Shown here: positions 55,434-64,000 of the stretch, piece by piece
Position numbering within the stretch: the stretch's first letter is position 1
How the letters are laid out: every line of letters begins with the position of its first letter
NCBI RefSeq assembly: GCF_031157255.1
Contig: NZ_JAVIFX010000018.1
Coordinates: 1 to 64,000, forward strand
DNA: 64,000 bases
Direction: 5' to 3'
Source of the DNA: Bradyrhizobium sp. LHD-71
GTDB lineage: Bacteria > Pseudomonadota > Alphaproteobacteria > Rhizobiales > Xanthobacteraceae
Position numbers and translations under genes: made by a program
Notes under the pieces: model-generated
Databases searched by the model: none
The model's input: only the letters and a program-made list of their open reading frames with translations
Told to the model about the DNA's origin: nothing

Positions 55434-56227
55434 TGCTGGTCGACAGCCACTGTCACCTCGACTTTCCGGAGTTTGCCGACGACCTCGACGCGATCGTGGC
55501 GCGCGCCGAGGCCGCCGGTATCGGCCGCATCGTCACCATCTCGACTCGCGTGCGGAAGCTTGACGGCTTGCTCGGCATCGCGGCGCGTTTTCCCAACGTC
55601 TATTGTTCGGTCGGCACTCACCCGCACCACGCCGACGAGGAAGACGGCATCTCCGCGCAGGAGTTGATCGACCTGACGAAACATCCGAAGGTCGTGGCGC
55701 TCGGCGAGGCTGGGCTGGACTACTTCTACAAGCACGGTTCGCCGCAGGCGCAGGAACGGGGCTTTCGCAGCCACATCACGGCAGCCCGCGCGACCGGACT
55801 GCCGCTGGTGATCCACACCCGCGACGCTGATGATGACTGCAAGCGCATCCTGGAGGAGGAGGTCGCCCGGGGGCCGTTCAAGGCCGTGCTGCATTGTTAC
55901 ACTGGCGGGCGCGATCTCGCCATGCGTGCGGTCGAGCTCGGGCTGTCGATTTCGTTCACGGGCATCCTGACCTTCAAGAATTCGCAAGCTCTGCGCGATA
56001 TCGCGGCCGAGCTGCCTGCCGATCGCATTATGGTCGAGACCGACGCGCCGTATCTGGCGCCGGGCAAGCATCGCGGCAAGCGCAACGAACCGTCGTTCGT
56101 GGTCGAGACCGCGCGAGTACTGGCCGAGACCCGCGGCGTCTCGCTGGACGAGATCTCGCGCCAGACCAGCGAAAACTTCTTTCGCCTGTTCAGCAAAGTC
56201 CCTGCGTCGAGTGCGGCCGCTGCATGA
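55433..56227 (+). CDS. TatD-family metal-dependent DNase
   Basis: A 264-residue TIM-barrel hydrolase. [14 protein letters not shown] supplies the HxH metal pair; VGTHPHHADEE, ALGEAGLDYFYKHGSPQAQE, PLVIHTRDADDD, LHCYTGGRDLA and MVETDAPYLAPGKHRGKRNE follow in family order. It overlaps metG by one base at TGATG; GGAGGAGG is upstream. TatD/YcfH homologues trim DNA 3' ends. Confidence 0.95.
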   Translation: MLVDSHCHLDFPEFADDLDAIVARAEAAGIGRIVTISTRVRKLDGLLGIAARFPNVYCSVGTHPHHADEEDGISAQELIDLTKHPKVVALGEAGLDYFYKHGSPQAQERGFRSHITAARATGLPLVIHTRDADDDCKRILEEEVARGPFKAVLHCYTGGRDLAMRAVELGLSISFTGILTFKNSQALRDIAAELPADRIMVETDAPYLAPGKHRGKRNEPSFVVETARVLAETRGVSLDEISRQTSENFFRLFSKVPASSAAAA

Positions 56228-57024
56228 GCGTGATCGTGACTATTCTCGGCTGCGGGTCCTCGGCAGGGGTGCCGCGTCCGGCGCTCGGCTGGGGTGCGTG
56301 CGACCCTTCGAATCCGAAGAACCGGCGCCGCCGTTGTTCGATCCTGATCGAGCGCAAGTCATCCTCAGGCATTACGCGCGTGCTGATCGACACGTCGCCG
56401 GACCTGCGTGAGCAACTGATCGACGCCAGCGTCGATAGCCTTGATGCGGTCTTCCTGACGCACGAGCACGCCGACCAGCTTCACGGCATGGACGACCTGC
56501 GCTCGGTCGTGATGCATATGCGTGCACGCATTCCCGTGTACATGAGCCAGGCCGCCGCCCGCGACGTGCTCTCCCGGTTCGGCTATTGCTTCACGCAGCC
56601 GCCTGGCAGCGACTATCCGCCAATCCTGGAACATCGCAGTGTGGAGGCGGGCGAGACGCGGACGATCGAAGGGAAGGGTGGTGCCCTCACCCTGGAGCCG
56701 TTCCTGGTCGACCACGGCAACATCCCTGCGCTCGGCTATCGTTTCGCCGGCGCGGCCTATTCGCCCGACATGAACGACATTCCGCGTGAAAGCCTGGGGC
56801 GGCTGAAGGACCTCGACGTCTGGATCATCGACGGACTGCGCTACGCGCCGCATCCAAGCCATACCAACGTCGAACAGGCGTTGTCGTGGGTCGAGCTGAT
56901 GAAACCGCGCCGGGCGGTCATCACCAACATGCACTCGGACCTCGATTACGAAGTGCTGCGGAAGAAGCTGCCCAACGGTGTCGTGCCGGCGTTCGACGGC
57001 ATGCGGATCGAAGTGGGTGAATAG
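56224..57024 (+). CDS. MBL-fold metallo-hydrolase (PhnP-like)
   Basis: A 266-residue metallo-beta-lactamase-fold phosphodiesterase. VTILGCGSSAGVPRPALGWG opens it, and FLTHEHADQLHGMDDLRSVV gives the HxHxDxLH metal motif. Later DHGNIPALGYRF, VWIIDGLRYAPHPSHTNVEQ and ITNMHSDLDY supply further ligands. The family includes PhnP, which opens cyclic phosphodiesters, but no phn genes are near. Overlaps tatD by 4 bp, as in most Rhizobiales. Confidence 0.93.
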   Translation: MSVIVTILGCGSSAGVPRPALGWGACDPSNPKNRRRRCSILIERKSSSGITRVLIDTSPDLREQLIDASVDSLDAVFLTHEHADQLHGMDDLRSVVMHMRARIPVYMSQAAARDVLSRFGYCFTQPPGSDYPPILEHRSVEAGETRTIEGKGGALTLEPFLVDHGNIPALGYRFAGAAYSPDMNDIPRESLGRLKDLDVWIIDGLRYAPHPSHTNVEQALSWVELMKPRRAVITNMHSDLDYEVLRKKLPNGVVPAFDGMRIEVGE

Positions 57025-57060
57025 CGAGCAGGCGAGCACAACTCACCGCTCACTGTGAGC

Positions 57061-58713
57061 TCACACGCCGCCGATCGCGCTGGCCGACTTTACCTTGTTG
57101 CGCAGCTCAAACTTCTGGATCTTGCCAGTGGAGGTCTTCGGCAAGGGACCGAAGACGACGGCCTTCGGCGATTTGAAACCGGGAAGCTCGTTGCGACAGA
57201 AGGCGATGATCTCCGCGTCGGTGGCTTTGGCGCCATCCTTCAGTTCGATGAACGCGCAAGGCACCTCGCCCCATTTTTCGTCCGGTTTGGCGACGACGGC
57301 AGCGAACAGCACCGCCGGGTGCTTGTAGAGCACGTCCTCGACCTCGACCGACGAGACGTTCTCGCCACCGGAAATGATGATGTCCTTGGAGCGATCCTTG
57401 ATCATCACATAGCCTTCGGCGTCGAGCACGCCGAGATCACCGGTGTGAAACCAGCCGCCGGCGAAGGCTTCGCGCGTCGCGGACTCGTTCTTCAGATAGC
57501 CCTTCATGACGATGTTGCCGCGGAACATGACCTCGCCGATGGTCTCGCCGTCGCGCGGCACTTCTTTCATGGTCTGCGGATCGAGCACCGTGACGTCCTC
57601 CTGCAGATGGTAGGCAACGCCCTGGCGACGCTTGAGTTTTGCGCGCTCGGCGGCGGGCAGGTCGTCCCAGCCGGGCTGTTCGGCGCAGACAGAGGCGGGG
57701 CCATAGACCTCGGTCAGACCGTAGACGTGCGTCAGCTTGATGCCGATGCCCTCAGCGCCCTGGATCATCGCCACCGGCGGTGAAGCGCCGGCGACCAGCC
57801 CGGACACCATGCTTTGCTTGGTCGTGTCGCCACGTGGCGGCGCATTGATCAGCGTCGTATAGACAACCGGCGCGCCGCACATGTGGGTGACGCCGTGCGT
57901 CTCGATCAGTTCGAAGATCTTCGCCGGATCGACCTTGCGCAGGCAGACGTTGACGCCGCCGGCGGCAGCGATCGTCCACGGAAAGCACCAGCCGTTGCAA
58001 TGGAACATCGGCAGCGTCCAGAGGTAGATCGGATGCTGACCAAGGCCGCCTGACAGGATGTTACTGACAGCGTTGAGATAGGCACCGCGATGATGCGTGA
58101 CGACGCCTTTCGGGTTGCCGGTGGTGCCTGAGGTGTAGCTCAGTGCGATCGCGTCCCATTCGTCGGGCGGCAGCGCCCAGACGAACTCCGGATCGCCCGA
58201 CGCAAGCATCGCCTCGTATTCGATCTGGCCGATGCGCCGGCCGCCGGAGAACGCCGCATCGTCGACGTCGATCACGAGCGGCTTCGAGCCTTTCATGCGG
58301 CTGAGCGCGTCGGTGATGACGGCCGAGAATTCCGGATCGACCAGCAGGATCTTTGCGCCGCCATGCTCCAGCATGAACGCGATTGCGCCGGCATCAAGCC
58401 GTGTGTTCAGCGCGTTCAGGACGCCACCGGCCATCGGCACGGCGAAATGAGTCTCGTACATCGCCGGTACGTTCGGCAGGATGGCGGCGACCGTATCGCC
58501 GCGACCGATACCTTGGCGCACGAGCCAGGAGGCGAACCGCCGGCAGCGGCTGAGGGTCTCTGCCCAGGTGAAGCGTCGGTTCTCGTAAACGACGCTGGGC
58601 AGCTTCGAATAGACATGCGCGGAGCGTTCCAAGAAGCTGACCGGCGACAGCGGCACGAAATTGGCAGGCGTCTTGTCGAGCCCGATGTCGTATTGGCTGA
58701 CGGCTTGGTCCAT
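57061..58713 (-). CDS. Acyl-CoA synthetase, 3-methylmercaptopropionyl-CoA ligase (DmdB) type
   Basis: A 550-residue AMP-forming ligase. The ATP/AMP signature is IALSYTSGTTGNPKGVVTHH; VYGLTEVYGP, GWFHTGDLGVLDAEGYVMIK and DIIISGGENVSSVEVEDVLY follow, with the catalytic Lys in LPKTSTGKIQKFELR. It resembles the DmdB-like medium-chain group found in many rhizobia, which also act on fatty acids; exact substrate open. ATG 58713 has GAGGA 6 bp upstream; the frame runs to 58902, but that part is unlike the family. Opposite to the MBL gene. Confidence 0.92.
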   Translation of the reverse strand: MDQAVSQYDIGLDKTPANFVPLSPVSFLERSAHVYSKLPSVVYENRRFTWAETLSRCRRFASWLVRQGIGRGDTVAAILPNVPAMYETHFAVPMAGGVLNALNTRLDAGAIAFMLEHGGAKILLVDPEFSAVITDALSRMKGSKPLVIDVDDAAFSGGRRIGQIEYEAMLASGDPEFVWALPPDEWDAIALSYTSGTTGNPKGVVTHHRGAYLNAVSNILSGGLGQHPIYLWTLPMFHCNGWCFPWTIAAAGGVNVCLRKVDPAKIFELIETHGVTHMCGAPVVYTTLINAPPRGDTTKQSMVSGLVAGASPPVAMIQGAEGIGIKLTHVYGLTEVYGPASVCAEQPGWDDLPAAERAKLKRRQGVAYHLQEDVTVLDPQTMKEVPRDGETIGEVMFRGNIVMKGYLKNESATREAFAGGWFHTGDLGVLDAEGYVMIKDRSKDIIISGGENVSSVEVEDVLYKHPAVLFAAVVAKPDEKWGEVPCAFIELKDGAKATDAEIIAFCRNELPGFKSPKAVVFGPLPKTSTGKIQKFELRNKVKSASAIGGV

Positions 58714-59082
58714 GGCGTCCTCGAGCACGATCTTGTTGTGGCTTGACCTCAAGCTATAAGCGCGAAGGCCGCGGCTCGCCAGCACGGCATGTGACCGATG
58801 CGTCGGGGCTCGTACCATCGCCATCAGCTTCGGGACCGTCGCAGCTTCACGGCGTAAAGCTTTGCATTTTAACGGCATTCCACCTATAGATAGATATTCC
58901 ATAATATGTCTTATGCGAATTTGCTATTGGCGTGGCGAGAAAGCCCCCATGGTTCAGCGGCGCCTCTTCGCGTTGCCTCCGAGCACTTCTCGCCCTGGCG
59001 GCCTCGTGCGAAAAGCAGCAGCCAACATGCTCTCAACGCGCCGAGGTACGCCCGCTGAGGCCCTCGCGCTTGCTTCATTGGG

Positions 59083-59811
59083 ATGGCGCTGATGGACCTC
59101 CGCGAACGCTGGGAAGCCCAAGCCGACGATTGGATTGAGTGGGCGCGCAAGCCCTCGCACGACAGCTACTGGCGCTTCCATCGCGCGCAGTTCCTGCAGT
59201 TGCTGCCTCCGCCAGGTCGTCGAACCGTTGATGTCGGCTGCGGTGAAGGCCGCTTCACCCGGGACCTGAAGGCGCTTGGCCATAACGTCGTCGGGATTGA
59301 TGCCTCTCCGTCCCTCGTTGCCGCCGCCCAGGAACTGGACCCGTCGATGGACATTCGTCTCGCCGACGCTGCCGCGCTTCCGTTGGACGACGCCAGCGTA
59401 GATCTGGCGACCGCCTTCATGTCCCTGCACGACATTGACCCGGTCTTCGCTGCCGTTCGCGAGGTGGCACGCGTTCTCGAAACCGGTGGCAAATTCTGTC
59501 TGGCGATTGTCCATCCGATCAATTCAGCCGGGCGGTTCGAAACGGCGGCCGCGGATGCCGCGTTTGTCATTGAGGGAGACTATCTGGGGACATGCAGCTA
59601 CTCCGACGCCGTGGAGCGAGACGGACTTTCAATGACGTTTCACGGGCAGCATCGGCCGATCGAGACGTATTTCCTCGCGCTCGAAGAGGCCGGTCTGCTT
59701 GTCGAGGCGCTGCGCGAGCCAAGGGTTCCAGATTGCGCGATCGCCTCGGAAAGCAGCCGACGTTGGCAGCGCCTGCCCCTGTTCTTGCACTTGCGTGCCC
59801 GACGCTCATAA
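59083..59811 (+). CDS. Class I SAM-dependent methyltransferase (242 aa)
   Basis: Methyltransf_11 protein with motif I TVDVGCGEGRFTRDLKALG, acidic VVGIDASPSL, IRLADAAALPLDDASVDLAT and LETGGKFCLAIVHPINSAGR. The start could be 59083 or the ATG at 59092 (MDLRERWEAQA). It belongs to a common stand-alone group of unknown substrate. It is divergent from the acyl-CoA ligase gene, with the AT-rich stretch TATAGATAGATATTCCATAA at 58883-58902 as a likely shared promoter region. Confidence 0.9.
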   Translation: MALMDLRERWEAQADDWIEWARKPSHDSYWRFHRAQFLQLLPPPGRRTVDVGCGEGRFTRDLKALGHNVVGIDASPSLVAAAQELDPSMDIRLADAAALPLDDASVDLATAFMSLHDIDPVFAAVREVARVLETGGKFCLAIVHPINSAGRFETAAADAAFVIEGDYLGTCSYSDAVERDGLSMTFHGQHRPIETYFLALEEAGLLVEALREPRVPDCAIASESSRRWQRLPLFLHLRARRS

Positions 59812-59858
59812 GTGCCGGGCTGCACGAGCGATCGTGCGCGCGGGACGAGGGTGGGAAA

Positions 59859-60152
59859 ATGAACCTGCAAGCCTTCAGAGATTCCATTGCGAAATCACAG
59901 CCGCCAGCCGGCTTGACGCCCGCTTTGCTGGCCCTGTGGTGGGATGCGAAGGGCGACTGGGACAAGGCGCATGAGCACGCGCAAGCGCGCGATGATACGA
60001 CGGGCATGCGTGTGCACGCCTATCTTCATCGCAAGGAAGGCGATTATTCAAACGCGGAATATTGGTATCGCCGTTGCGGCGCAGCTCCGTCGATCCTGAC
60101 GCTCGATGAGGAATGGGAGGAATTGGCGCGCGATCTCCTAGAGCAAGGCTGA
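59859..60152 (+). CDS. Small conserved helical protein (97 aa)
   Basis: ATG 59859 follows GAGGGTGGG with good spacing. MNLQAFRDSIAKSQPPAGLT is followed by LLALWWDAKGDWDKAHEHAQ, then DTTGMRVHAYLHRKEGDYSN and AEYWYRRCG. These two helix pairs resemble TPR-like repeats of a short conserved protein found across Rhizobiales and cyanobacteria. It has no assigned function. Same direction as the methyltransferase, 47 bp downstream. Confidence 0.8.
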   Translation: MNLQAFRDSIAKSQPPAGLTPALLALWWDAKGDWDKAHEHAQARDDTTGMRVHAYLHRKEGDYSNAEYWYRRCGAAPSILTLDEEWEELARDLLEQG

Positions 60153-60224
60153 CGCTTGCCGTGCGACCCTATCGCTCCGCCGCATTCGGCAGCCACCGCC
60201 TGCCCGGGCCTCCTATTTCCAGCA

Positions 60225-60596
60225 TCAAAGATGGACGATGCCGCGCCGCATGGCGTTGGCGACCGCATCGGTACGCCCCTCCGCGCCGAGCTTGTCCGCA
60301 ACAGCTCTGACGTGAAACTTGACGGTGCTTGCGGAGATGCCGAGCCTGCGCGCGATCTCCTTGTTCGAGGCGCCTTCGACCAGCAAGCGGAGGACGTCGT
60401 GCTCACGTGGCGTGAGTGAAGCTTCGCGTTCCACGTTGTTCGTCGACCTGACCAGTTTCACGTCGGACGGGTCATTGGCCGCAGCGACAGTAACGCCGGG
60501 AACATCGGCGAGCAGCGCCCTCAAGCGCCCGGCGAGCTCGGGCTCGCGGATGTCAATCGCCACGACGATCGGTTGGCTGGTCGTAAGGTCGCTCAA
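60225..60596 (-). CDS. Short LuxR-type DNA-binding protein with vestigial receiver
   Basis: A 123-residue protein. The C-terminal 65 residues are a full LuxR helix-turn-helix (SLTPREHDVLRLLVEGASNK, EIARRLGISASTVKFHVRAV). The N-terminal 55 residues (PIVVAIDIREPELAGRLRAL, VPGVTVAAAND) look like the first strand-helix-strand of a receiver domain that then breaks off, with no phospho-acceptor Asp site. It overlaps the HtrA-like gene by 4 bp (ATGA), so the two are made together. Confidence 0.88.
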   Translation of the reverse strand: MSDLTTSQPIVVAIDIREPELAGRLRALLADVPGVTVAAANDPSDVKLVRSTNNVEREASLTPREHDVLRLLVEGASNKEIARRLGISASTVKFHVRAVADKLGAEGRTDAVANAMRRGIVHL

Positions 60597-61474
60597 GCTG
60601 CGGGCCGCTCCCCGATTGTGATGCGCGCGGCGGACGGATTGCCGGCGCGCAGGATCGACAGCTCGACGACGGTGCCGACGCTGTCAGGCCCCAACGCGCG
60701 GCTGATGCTCCGGACGTCGGCAAGCGGCTTGCCGTTCCATGCGACGATGACGTCACCCTGCCGCATGTCCGCGGCAGCTCCGGGTCCGTTCTTCTCAACT
60801 CCCATGACGATCGCGCCCGCGCCGCCGCCGACGCGGACCGGCTGAAGTGCGAGCCCGAGATAGCCGCGTGCGATCCGACCATCGGACGCGAGCTTGGCCG
60901 CGACCCTGTCGATTGTGGCGGACGGGATTACCAAGGTTCGCTGCGGGCCGCGCACCGCCATGCCGATCGCAAGTCCCGATGCATCAATCGCCACGCCCCC
61001 TTCAGCAACGCGCCGAAGCCGCATATCCAGTTCGATCCGTCGGTCGACGTCCCCGCCGCGCATGCTGCGCCAGGGCCCTGCGGAAACCGTTACGAGGCCT
61101 GATCCCACCACCGGATCTCCGTTGTCCGAGCCGACGGTGACGACGAGCGACCCTGCTGCGGTCTCCGCGGTCGAGAATGATACTGCACCATGGTCGGCAC
61201 CATCATCGATGCGAAGGAGGGCAACGTCCGTTGTGTGGTCACGCCCGGCGATGGCTGCGGGTGCAGTCTTGCCGCCCGCGAAAGTAACGATGACCTCCCC
61301 CTCGTCCGCCAATGTCTCATCGGCCGTGACGATCAGACCAGAACGCCACACGAAGCCGCTGGCGTGCGACTGGTGCGAATGGACCGACACAACCCCGGGC
61401 GCGGCACCGGCGGCCAGTTGTACGATCGCGTCGGAAAATGCCTTGAGGTCGAAGGTCGGATACGGCTGAGACAT
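60593..61474 (-). CDS. HtrA-like PDZ protein lacking catalytic His and Ser (pseudoprotease)
   Basis: A 293-residue trypsin-like/PDZ protein. The DegP-type positions read: the His-bearing TNNHV site is VTADETLAD (no His), the Asp site HTTDVALLRI is intact, and the GNSGG nucleophile site is VAEGGVAID (Ser replaced by Glu). A single PDZ domain follows (RGYLGLALQPVRVGGG, ADMRQGDVIVAWNGKPL). No signal peptide is present, so it appears cytoplasmic, unlike true HtrA proteases. It probably binds rather than cuts proteins. First gene of the pair with the LuxR-type gene; upstream AraC gene is divergent. Confidence 0.87.
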   Translation of the reverse strand: MSQPYPTFDLKAFSDAIVQLAAGAAPGVVSVHSHQSHASGFVWRSGLIVTADETLADEGEVIVTFAGGKTAPAAIAGRDHTTDVALLRIDDGADHGAVSFSTAETAAGSLVVTVGSDNGDPVVGSGLVTVSAGPWRSMRGGDVDRRIELDMRLRRVAEGGVAIDASGLAIGMAVRGPQRTLVIPSATIDRVAAKLASDGRIARGYLGLALQPVRVGGGAGAIVMGVEKNGPGAAADMRQGDVIVAWNGKPLADVRSISRALGPDSVGTVVELSILRAGNPSAARITIGERPAA

Positions 61475-61686
61475 GGTCGGCTCCTTTCGACGGTCGATAG
61501 TTTGCAGCCGCTGCCACGTGTTCGGCTACTGGCCAGATGGTCAGGCTGGAACCGCTGCCTCACACTTCGTTGATTTCGGGCACACTTTCCGACGGATCAG
61601 TCTTCGCCTACGTCGTCCGGACAGCAAAGCGTCACAGCAGGTCGTCGCCGTGGCACGACGGTGGCGAGCGCAGGGAGATCGAAGGC

Positions 61687-62640
61687 ATGTCGCTTGAGCC
61701 GTTGGTTGGCGAAGGCCGAATTCATGCGCGCGACGTGAAAGCTGAACCGGTTCACACGGTTGCGTGGAACGGTTCGCGTATCGTGTTCGACCATCGGCGA
61801 TGGGCCTGCGCGGATGCGGACGTGTGTTGGACCTCCGGCCACCACCTCGTCGTCCTGACTGAACGCGGCGAATCCGCGCAGACTCTGGTCCGTGTCGATG
61901 GGCGTGTTCGCTATGACGGGCGCGATCAGCCAGGCGCCCTCACCTTTGTGCCGGCGTCGGTCGAACGACGATGCAGCTATCGCGGCGCCGATCTCGTCTA
62001 TTCGGCGTTGTGGATCGATCCCGCGCTTCAGGAGGCCTTGTGCGCCGGCGAGAACGTCGCCGACCTTCGCACAGACGCTCGCATGTTCGTGAACGGAAAC
62101 GATGCCGTCATCAGCTCGCTTCTCACATCCATTCGCACTGACATCGCGCAAGAGCGGATCCCCGGTGCCGCCTATATGGAGCACGTTGCAGCGTTGATCC
62201 TGCTTCGTCTTGCGATGTTGCGCGGCGCGAGCCCGCAGCCCGCGCGCGGCGGCCGGTTGAGCCGGCGGGCGCTCAATCGCGTGCAGGATTACATCGACGC
62301 GAATCTGGACACCGATATCGCCCTCTCGGATCTGGCCGCGGTGGCGAGGTTGCCCGGCGACACCTTTGCGCGCCAGTTCAAGGTGACCACCGGTCGCGCC
62401 CCCTACGCTTATGTCATCGAACGGCGTATCCGCCGGGCGGAGCAGCTACTTGCCGATACCGATCACGAGATCGGCGCGATTGCGCTGTCGCTTGGGTTCT
62501 CCAGCCAGAGCCACTTTACGACGACGTTCCGGCGCCTCAGCGGCACAACGCCGCGCAATTACCGGACGCAGTTTTGTCCGGAATCCCGGAAGTCCGGCCG
62601 GGATCTTGAAAGACAGTTCCCGCCCCCGCCCCCATCATGA
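61687..62640 (+). CDS. AraC-family transcriptional regulator
   Basis: A 317-residue regulator. The C-terminal double HTH is RALNRVQDYIDANLDTDIAL, LSDLAAVARLPGDTFARQFK, then RRAEQLLADTDHEIGAIALS and GFSSQSHFTTTFRRLSGTTP. The N-terminal part (residues 1-200) is a cupin-like sensory domain of undetermined ligand. The ATG at 61687 is preferred to 61537 because the upstream 50 residues are Arg/Ser-rich and unlike the family. It precedes the second paoAB locus by 119 bp in the same direction and may regulate it. Confidence 0.88.
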   Translation: MSLEPLVGEGRIHARDVKAEPVHTVAWNGSRIVFDHRRWACADADVCWTSGHHLVVLTERGESAQTLVRVDGRVRYDGRDQPGALTFVPASVERRCSYRGADLVYSALWIDPALQEALCAGENVADLRTDARMFVNGNDAVISSLLTSIRTDIAQERIPGAAYMEHVAALILLRLAMLRGASPQPARGGRLSRRALNRVQDYIDANLDTDIALSDLAAVARLPGDTFARQFKVTTGRAPYAYVIERRIRRAEQLLADTDHEIGAIALSLGFSSQSHFTTTFRRLSGTTPRNYRTQFCPESRKSGRDLERQFPPPPPS

Positions 62641-62759
62641 ACGCCTGACGGCTAGCGCAACAGGCGCGAGCAAAAGCAAGTCCGGGTGCAAGCGTCGCAG
62701 TCTTTCGGCCTGTCGCAAGGCGGATCCGAGAGCTGCTGCGCGACGGCGGGAGATGGCGC

Positions 62760-63425
62760 ATGGCGACAGACGACGATCGATCCTCGCTCGCACCGAGCAG
62801 GCGGGCCGTGCTCGAAGCTGGCGGCGCAACGACCCTGTTGTTCGCTGCGGGTATTCCCGTTCAGGCTCAGCAAACCTCCGTGCTCCGGGCCGCTGCCGTT
62901 CCAGCGCCGACGACGGCCGTCAGGCTCTCCGTCAACGGGCGCGACTATCCGCTGCAACTCGACGCGCGGACGACCCTGCTCGACGCGTTGCGGGAACATT
63001 TGCGCCTGACAGGTTCGAAGAAGGGGTGTGATCACGGCCAATGCGGCGCCTGCACGGTGCTCGTAAACGGGCGGCGCATCAACGCCTGCCTGACTCTCGC
63101 CGTCATGCATGACGGCGACGAGATTGGCACCGTCGAGGGCCTCGGGGCCGAAGGTAGTCTGCATCCCATACAGGCTGCCTTCGTCACGCGCGATGCCTTC
63201 CAGTGCGGCTACTGCACGCCCGGCCAGATCTGTTCTGCAGTCGGCATGTTGCGTGAGGTCGCCGCGGGCTGGCCGAGCCATGCCACCGCCGACGTCGCAA
63301 CCGAACGGGTTGCCTTGAGCGACGAGGAAATTCGCGAGCGCATGAGCGGCAATATCTGTCGCTGCTCCGCCTATCCGCAGATCGTTGCAGCGATACGGGA
63401 CGCGGCCGGAGGAACAGGTCTATGA
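62760..63425 (+). CDS. paoA: PaoA-type aldehyde oxidoreductase [2Fe-2S] subunit, Tat-exported
   Basis: A 221-residue subunit with a twin-arginine signal ([19 protein letters not shown]), which exports the whole folded complex to the periplasm. [16 protein letters not shown] and [10 protein letters not shown] hold the plant-type cluster; [10 protein letters not shown] and GNICRCSAY hold the second. This matches E. coli PaoA. GGGAGA is 6 bp upstream. Its stop overlaps the paoB start (ATGA). Confidence 0.94.
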   Translation: MATDDDRSSLAPSRRAVLEAGGATTLLFAAGIPVQAQQTSVLRAAAVPAPTTAVRLSVNGRDYPLQLDARTTLLDALREHLRLTGSKKGCDHGQCGACTVLVNGRRINACLTLAVMHDGDEIGTVEGLGAEGSLHPIQAAFVTRDAFQCGYCTPGQICSAVGMLREVAAGWPSHATADVATERVALSDEEIRERMSGNICRCSAYPQIVAAIRDAAGGTGL

Positions 63426-64000
63426 AAAGTTTCACCTACGAGCGAGCCCAGGACATCCGCCAGGCGGTGACGAGCGTGGCGGCGCGGCCCGATGCACGGT
63501 TCATCAGCGGAGGCACCAACCTGCTCGATCTCATGAAGCTCGAGATCGAGCAGCCTAAGCATCTGGTGGATATCAGCCGCCTGCCCCTCGATCAGATCGA
63601 TGAGACGCCCGACGGCGGCCTGCGGGTAGGAGCGCAGGTGCGCAACAGCGATCTTGCCGTGGATCGGCGCGTGCGCAGCCGATATCCCCTGCTCTCGCAG
63701 GCCCTGCTCGCGGGCGCGTCGGGCCAACTGCGCAACAAGGCAACGACCGGCGGCAATCTCCTGCAGCGGACTCGCTGCTATTATTTCTATGACCGCAACA
63801 TGCCTTGCAACAAGCGCGAGCCGGGCTCCGGCTGCTCGGCGCTGCAGGGATTCAATCGCATGCATGCCGTGCTCGGCGGCAGCGAGGCGTGCATCGCCGT
63901 GCACCCGTCCGATATGGCGGTCGCGATGACGGCGCTCGATGCGCGCGTTGAAACTCTTGCGCCGGACGGACGCAGCCGAGCAATCCCGATTGGCGAACTG
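63422..64000 (+). CDS. paoB: PaoB-type FAD-binding subunit, cut by window end
   Basis: Starts [20 protein letters not shown] and remains open through position 64000 (193 codons). [20 protein letters not shown] and [20 protein letters not shown] bind FAD, and the cysteines in [14 protein letters not shown], with the later [15 protein letters not shown], match the [4Fe-4S] insertion of PaoB. The catalytic subunit (paoC) should lie to the right, outside the window. Confidence 0.94.
   Translation, partial: MKSFTYERAQDIRQAVTSVAARPDARFISGGTNLLDLMKLEIEQPKHLVDISRLPLDQIDETPDGGLRVGAQVRNSDLAVDRRVRSRYPLLSQALLAGASGQLRNKATTGGNLLQRTRCYYFYDRNMPCNKREPGSGCSALQGFNRMHAVLGGSEACIAVHPSDMAVAMTALDARVETLAPDGRSRAIPIGEL

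Overview
The window is GC-rich alphaproteobacterial chromosome, most likely Bradyrhizobium or a close relative (Rhodopseudomonas, Afipia). This is judged from the gene families only: an orphan Bug-type solute receptor, an Omp31-like barrel, DUF6894, MmyB-type and LuxR-type regulators, Ku, two PaoABC-type molybdenum hydroxylase loci, and the housekeeping run rlpA - D,D-carboxypeptidase - tmk - holB - metG - tatD - MBL hydrolase. No marker gene fixes the species.

Layout. 1-2.6 kb: the tail of an IS transposase, a Bug receptor, an outer-membrane barrel protein flanked by two diverged copies of an 85-bp sequence, and an intact tRNA-Ser(UGA). 2.67-15.2 kb: a candidate genomic island. The last 17 bases of the tRNA gene (2671-2687) recur exactly at 15185-15201. 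Between them lie a transposase remnant, a DUF6894 gene, four consecutive sulfatases (three long paralogues of about 780 aa and one of 531 aa) and a DUF1254/DUF1214 protein. No integrase survives. 15.3-23 kb: small conserved genes, a methyltransferase, a PhyH-like oxygenase, and a repair-flavoured group (Ku, a Cys4 zinc-ribbon-like protein coupled to an SRAP/HMCES-type peptidase), a LuxR-type regulator and a sugar O-acetyltransferase. 23-25.4 kb: a rhodanese-ChrB fusion and ChrA (chromate resistance). 25.5-30.2 kb: a beta-rich orphan protein, a type I phosphodiesterase, and small membrane and secreted proteins.

30.3-38.9 kb: a catabolic region made of two arms. One is a LysR regulator divergent from an AidB-like acyl-CoA dehydrogenase and a 2-keto-4-pentenoate hydratase-like gene. 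The other is a MarR regulator divergent from a Rieske oxygenase, which converges on an operon of enoyl-CoA hydratase, quinone oxidoreductase and CaiB-type CoA-transferase. Clear palindromes lie in both divergent promoters. 39-44.5 kb: a DsbA-like protein and a complete PaoABC-type operon divergent from an MmyB-type regulator; its large subunit has Met where the family has the catalytic Glu. 44.5-49.3 kb: a class III cyclase, a GNAT enzyme, an NmrA-like protein and a P450. 49.5-57 kb: the envelope/replication/translation operon, with two CTAG-bounded palindromic elements between rlpA and the carboxypeptidase gene. 57-64 kb: an acyl-CoA ligase, a methyltransferase, an HtrA-like protein lacking two of its three catalytic residues and translationally coupled to a short LuxR-type protein, an AraC regulator, and the start of a second paoAB locus cut by the window end.

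Most notable: the tRNA-bounded sulfatase island, the HtrA-like pseudoprotease/LuxR pair, the PaoC-like protein with the E-to-M change, and the paired palindromic elements at 50.6-50.8 kb.
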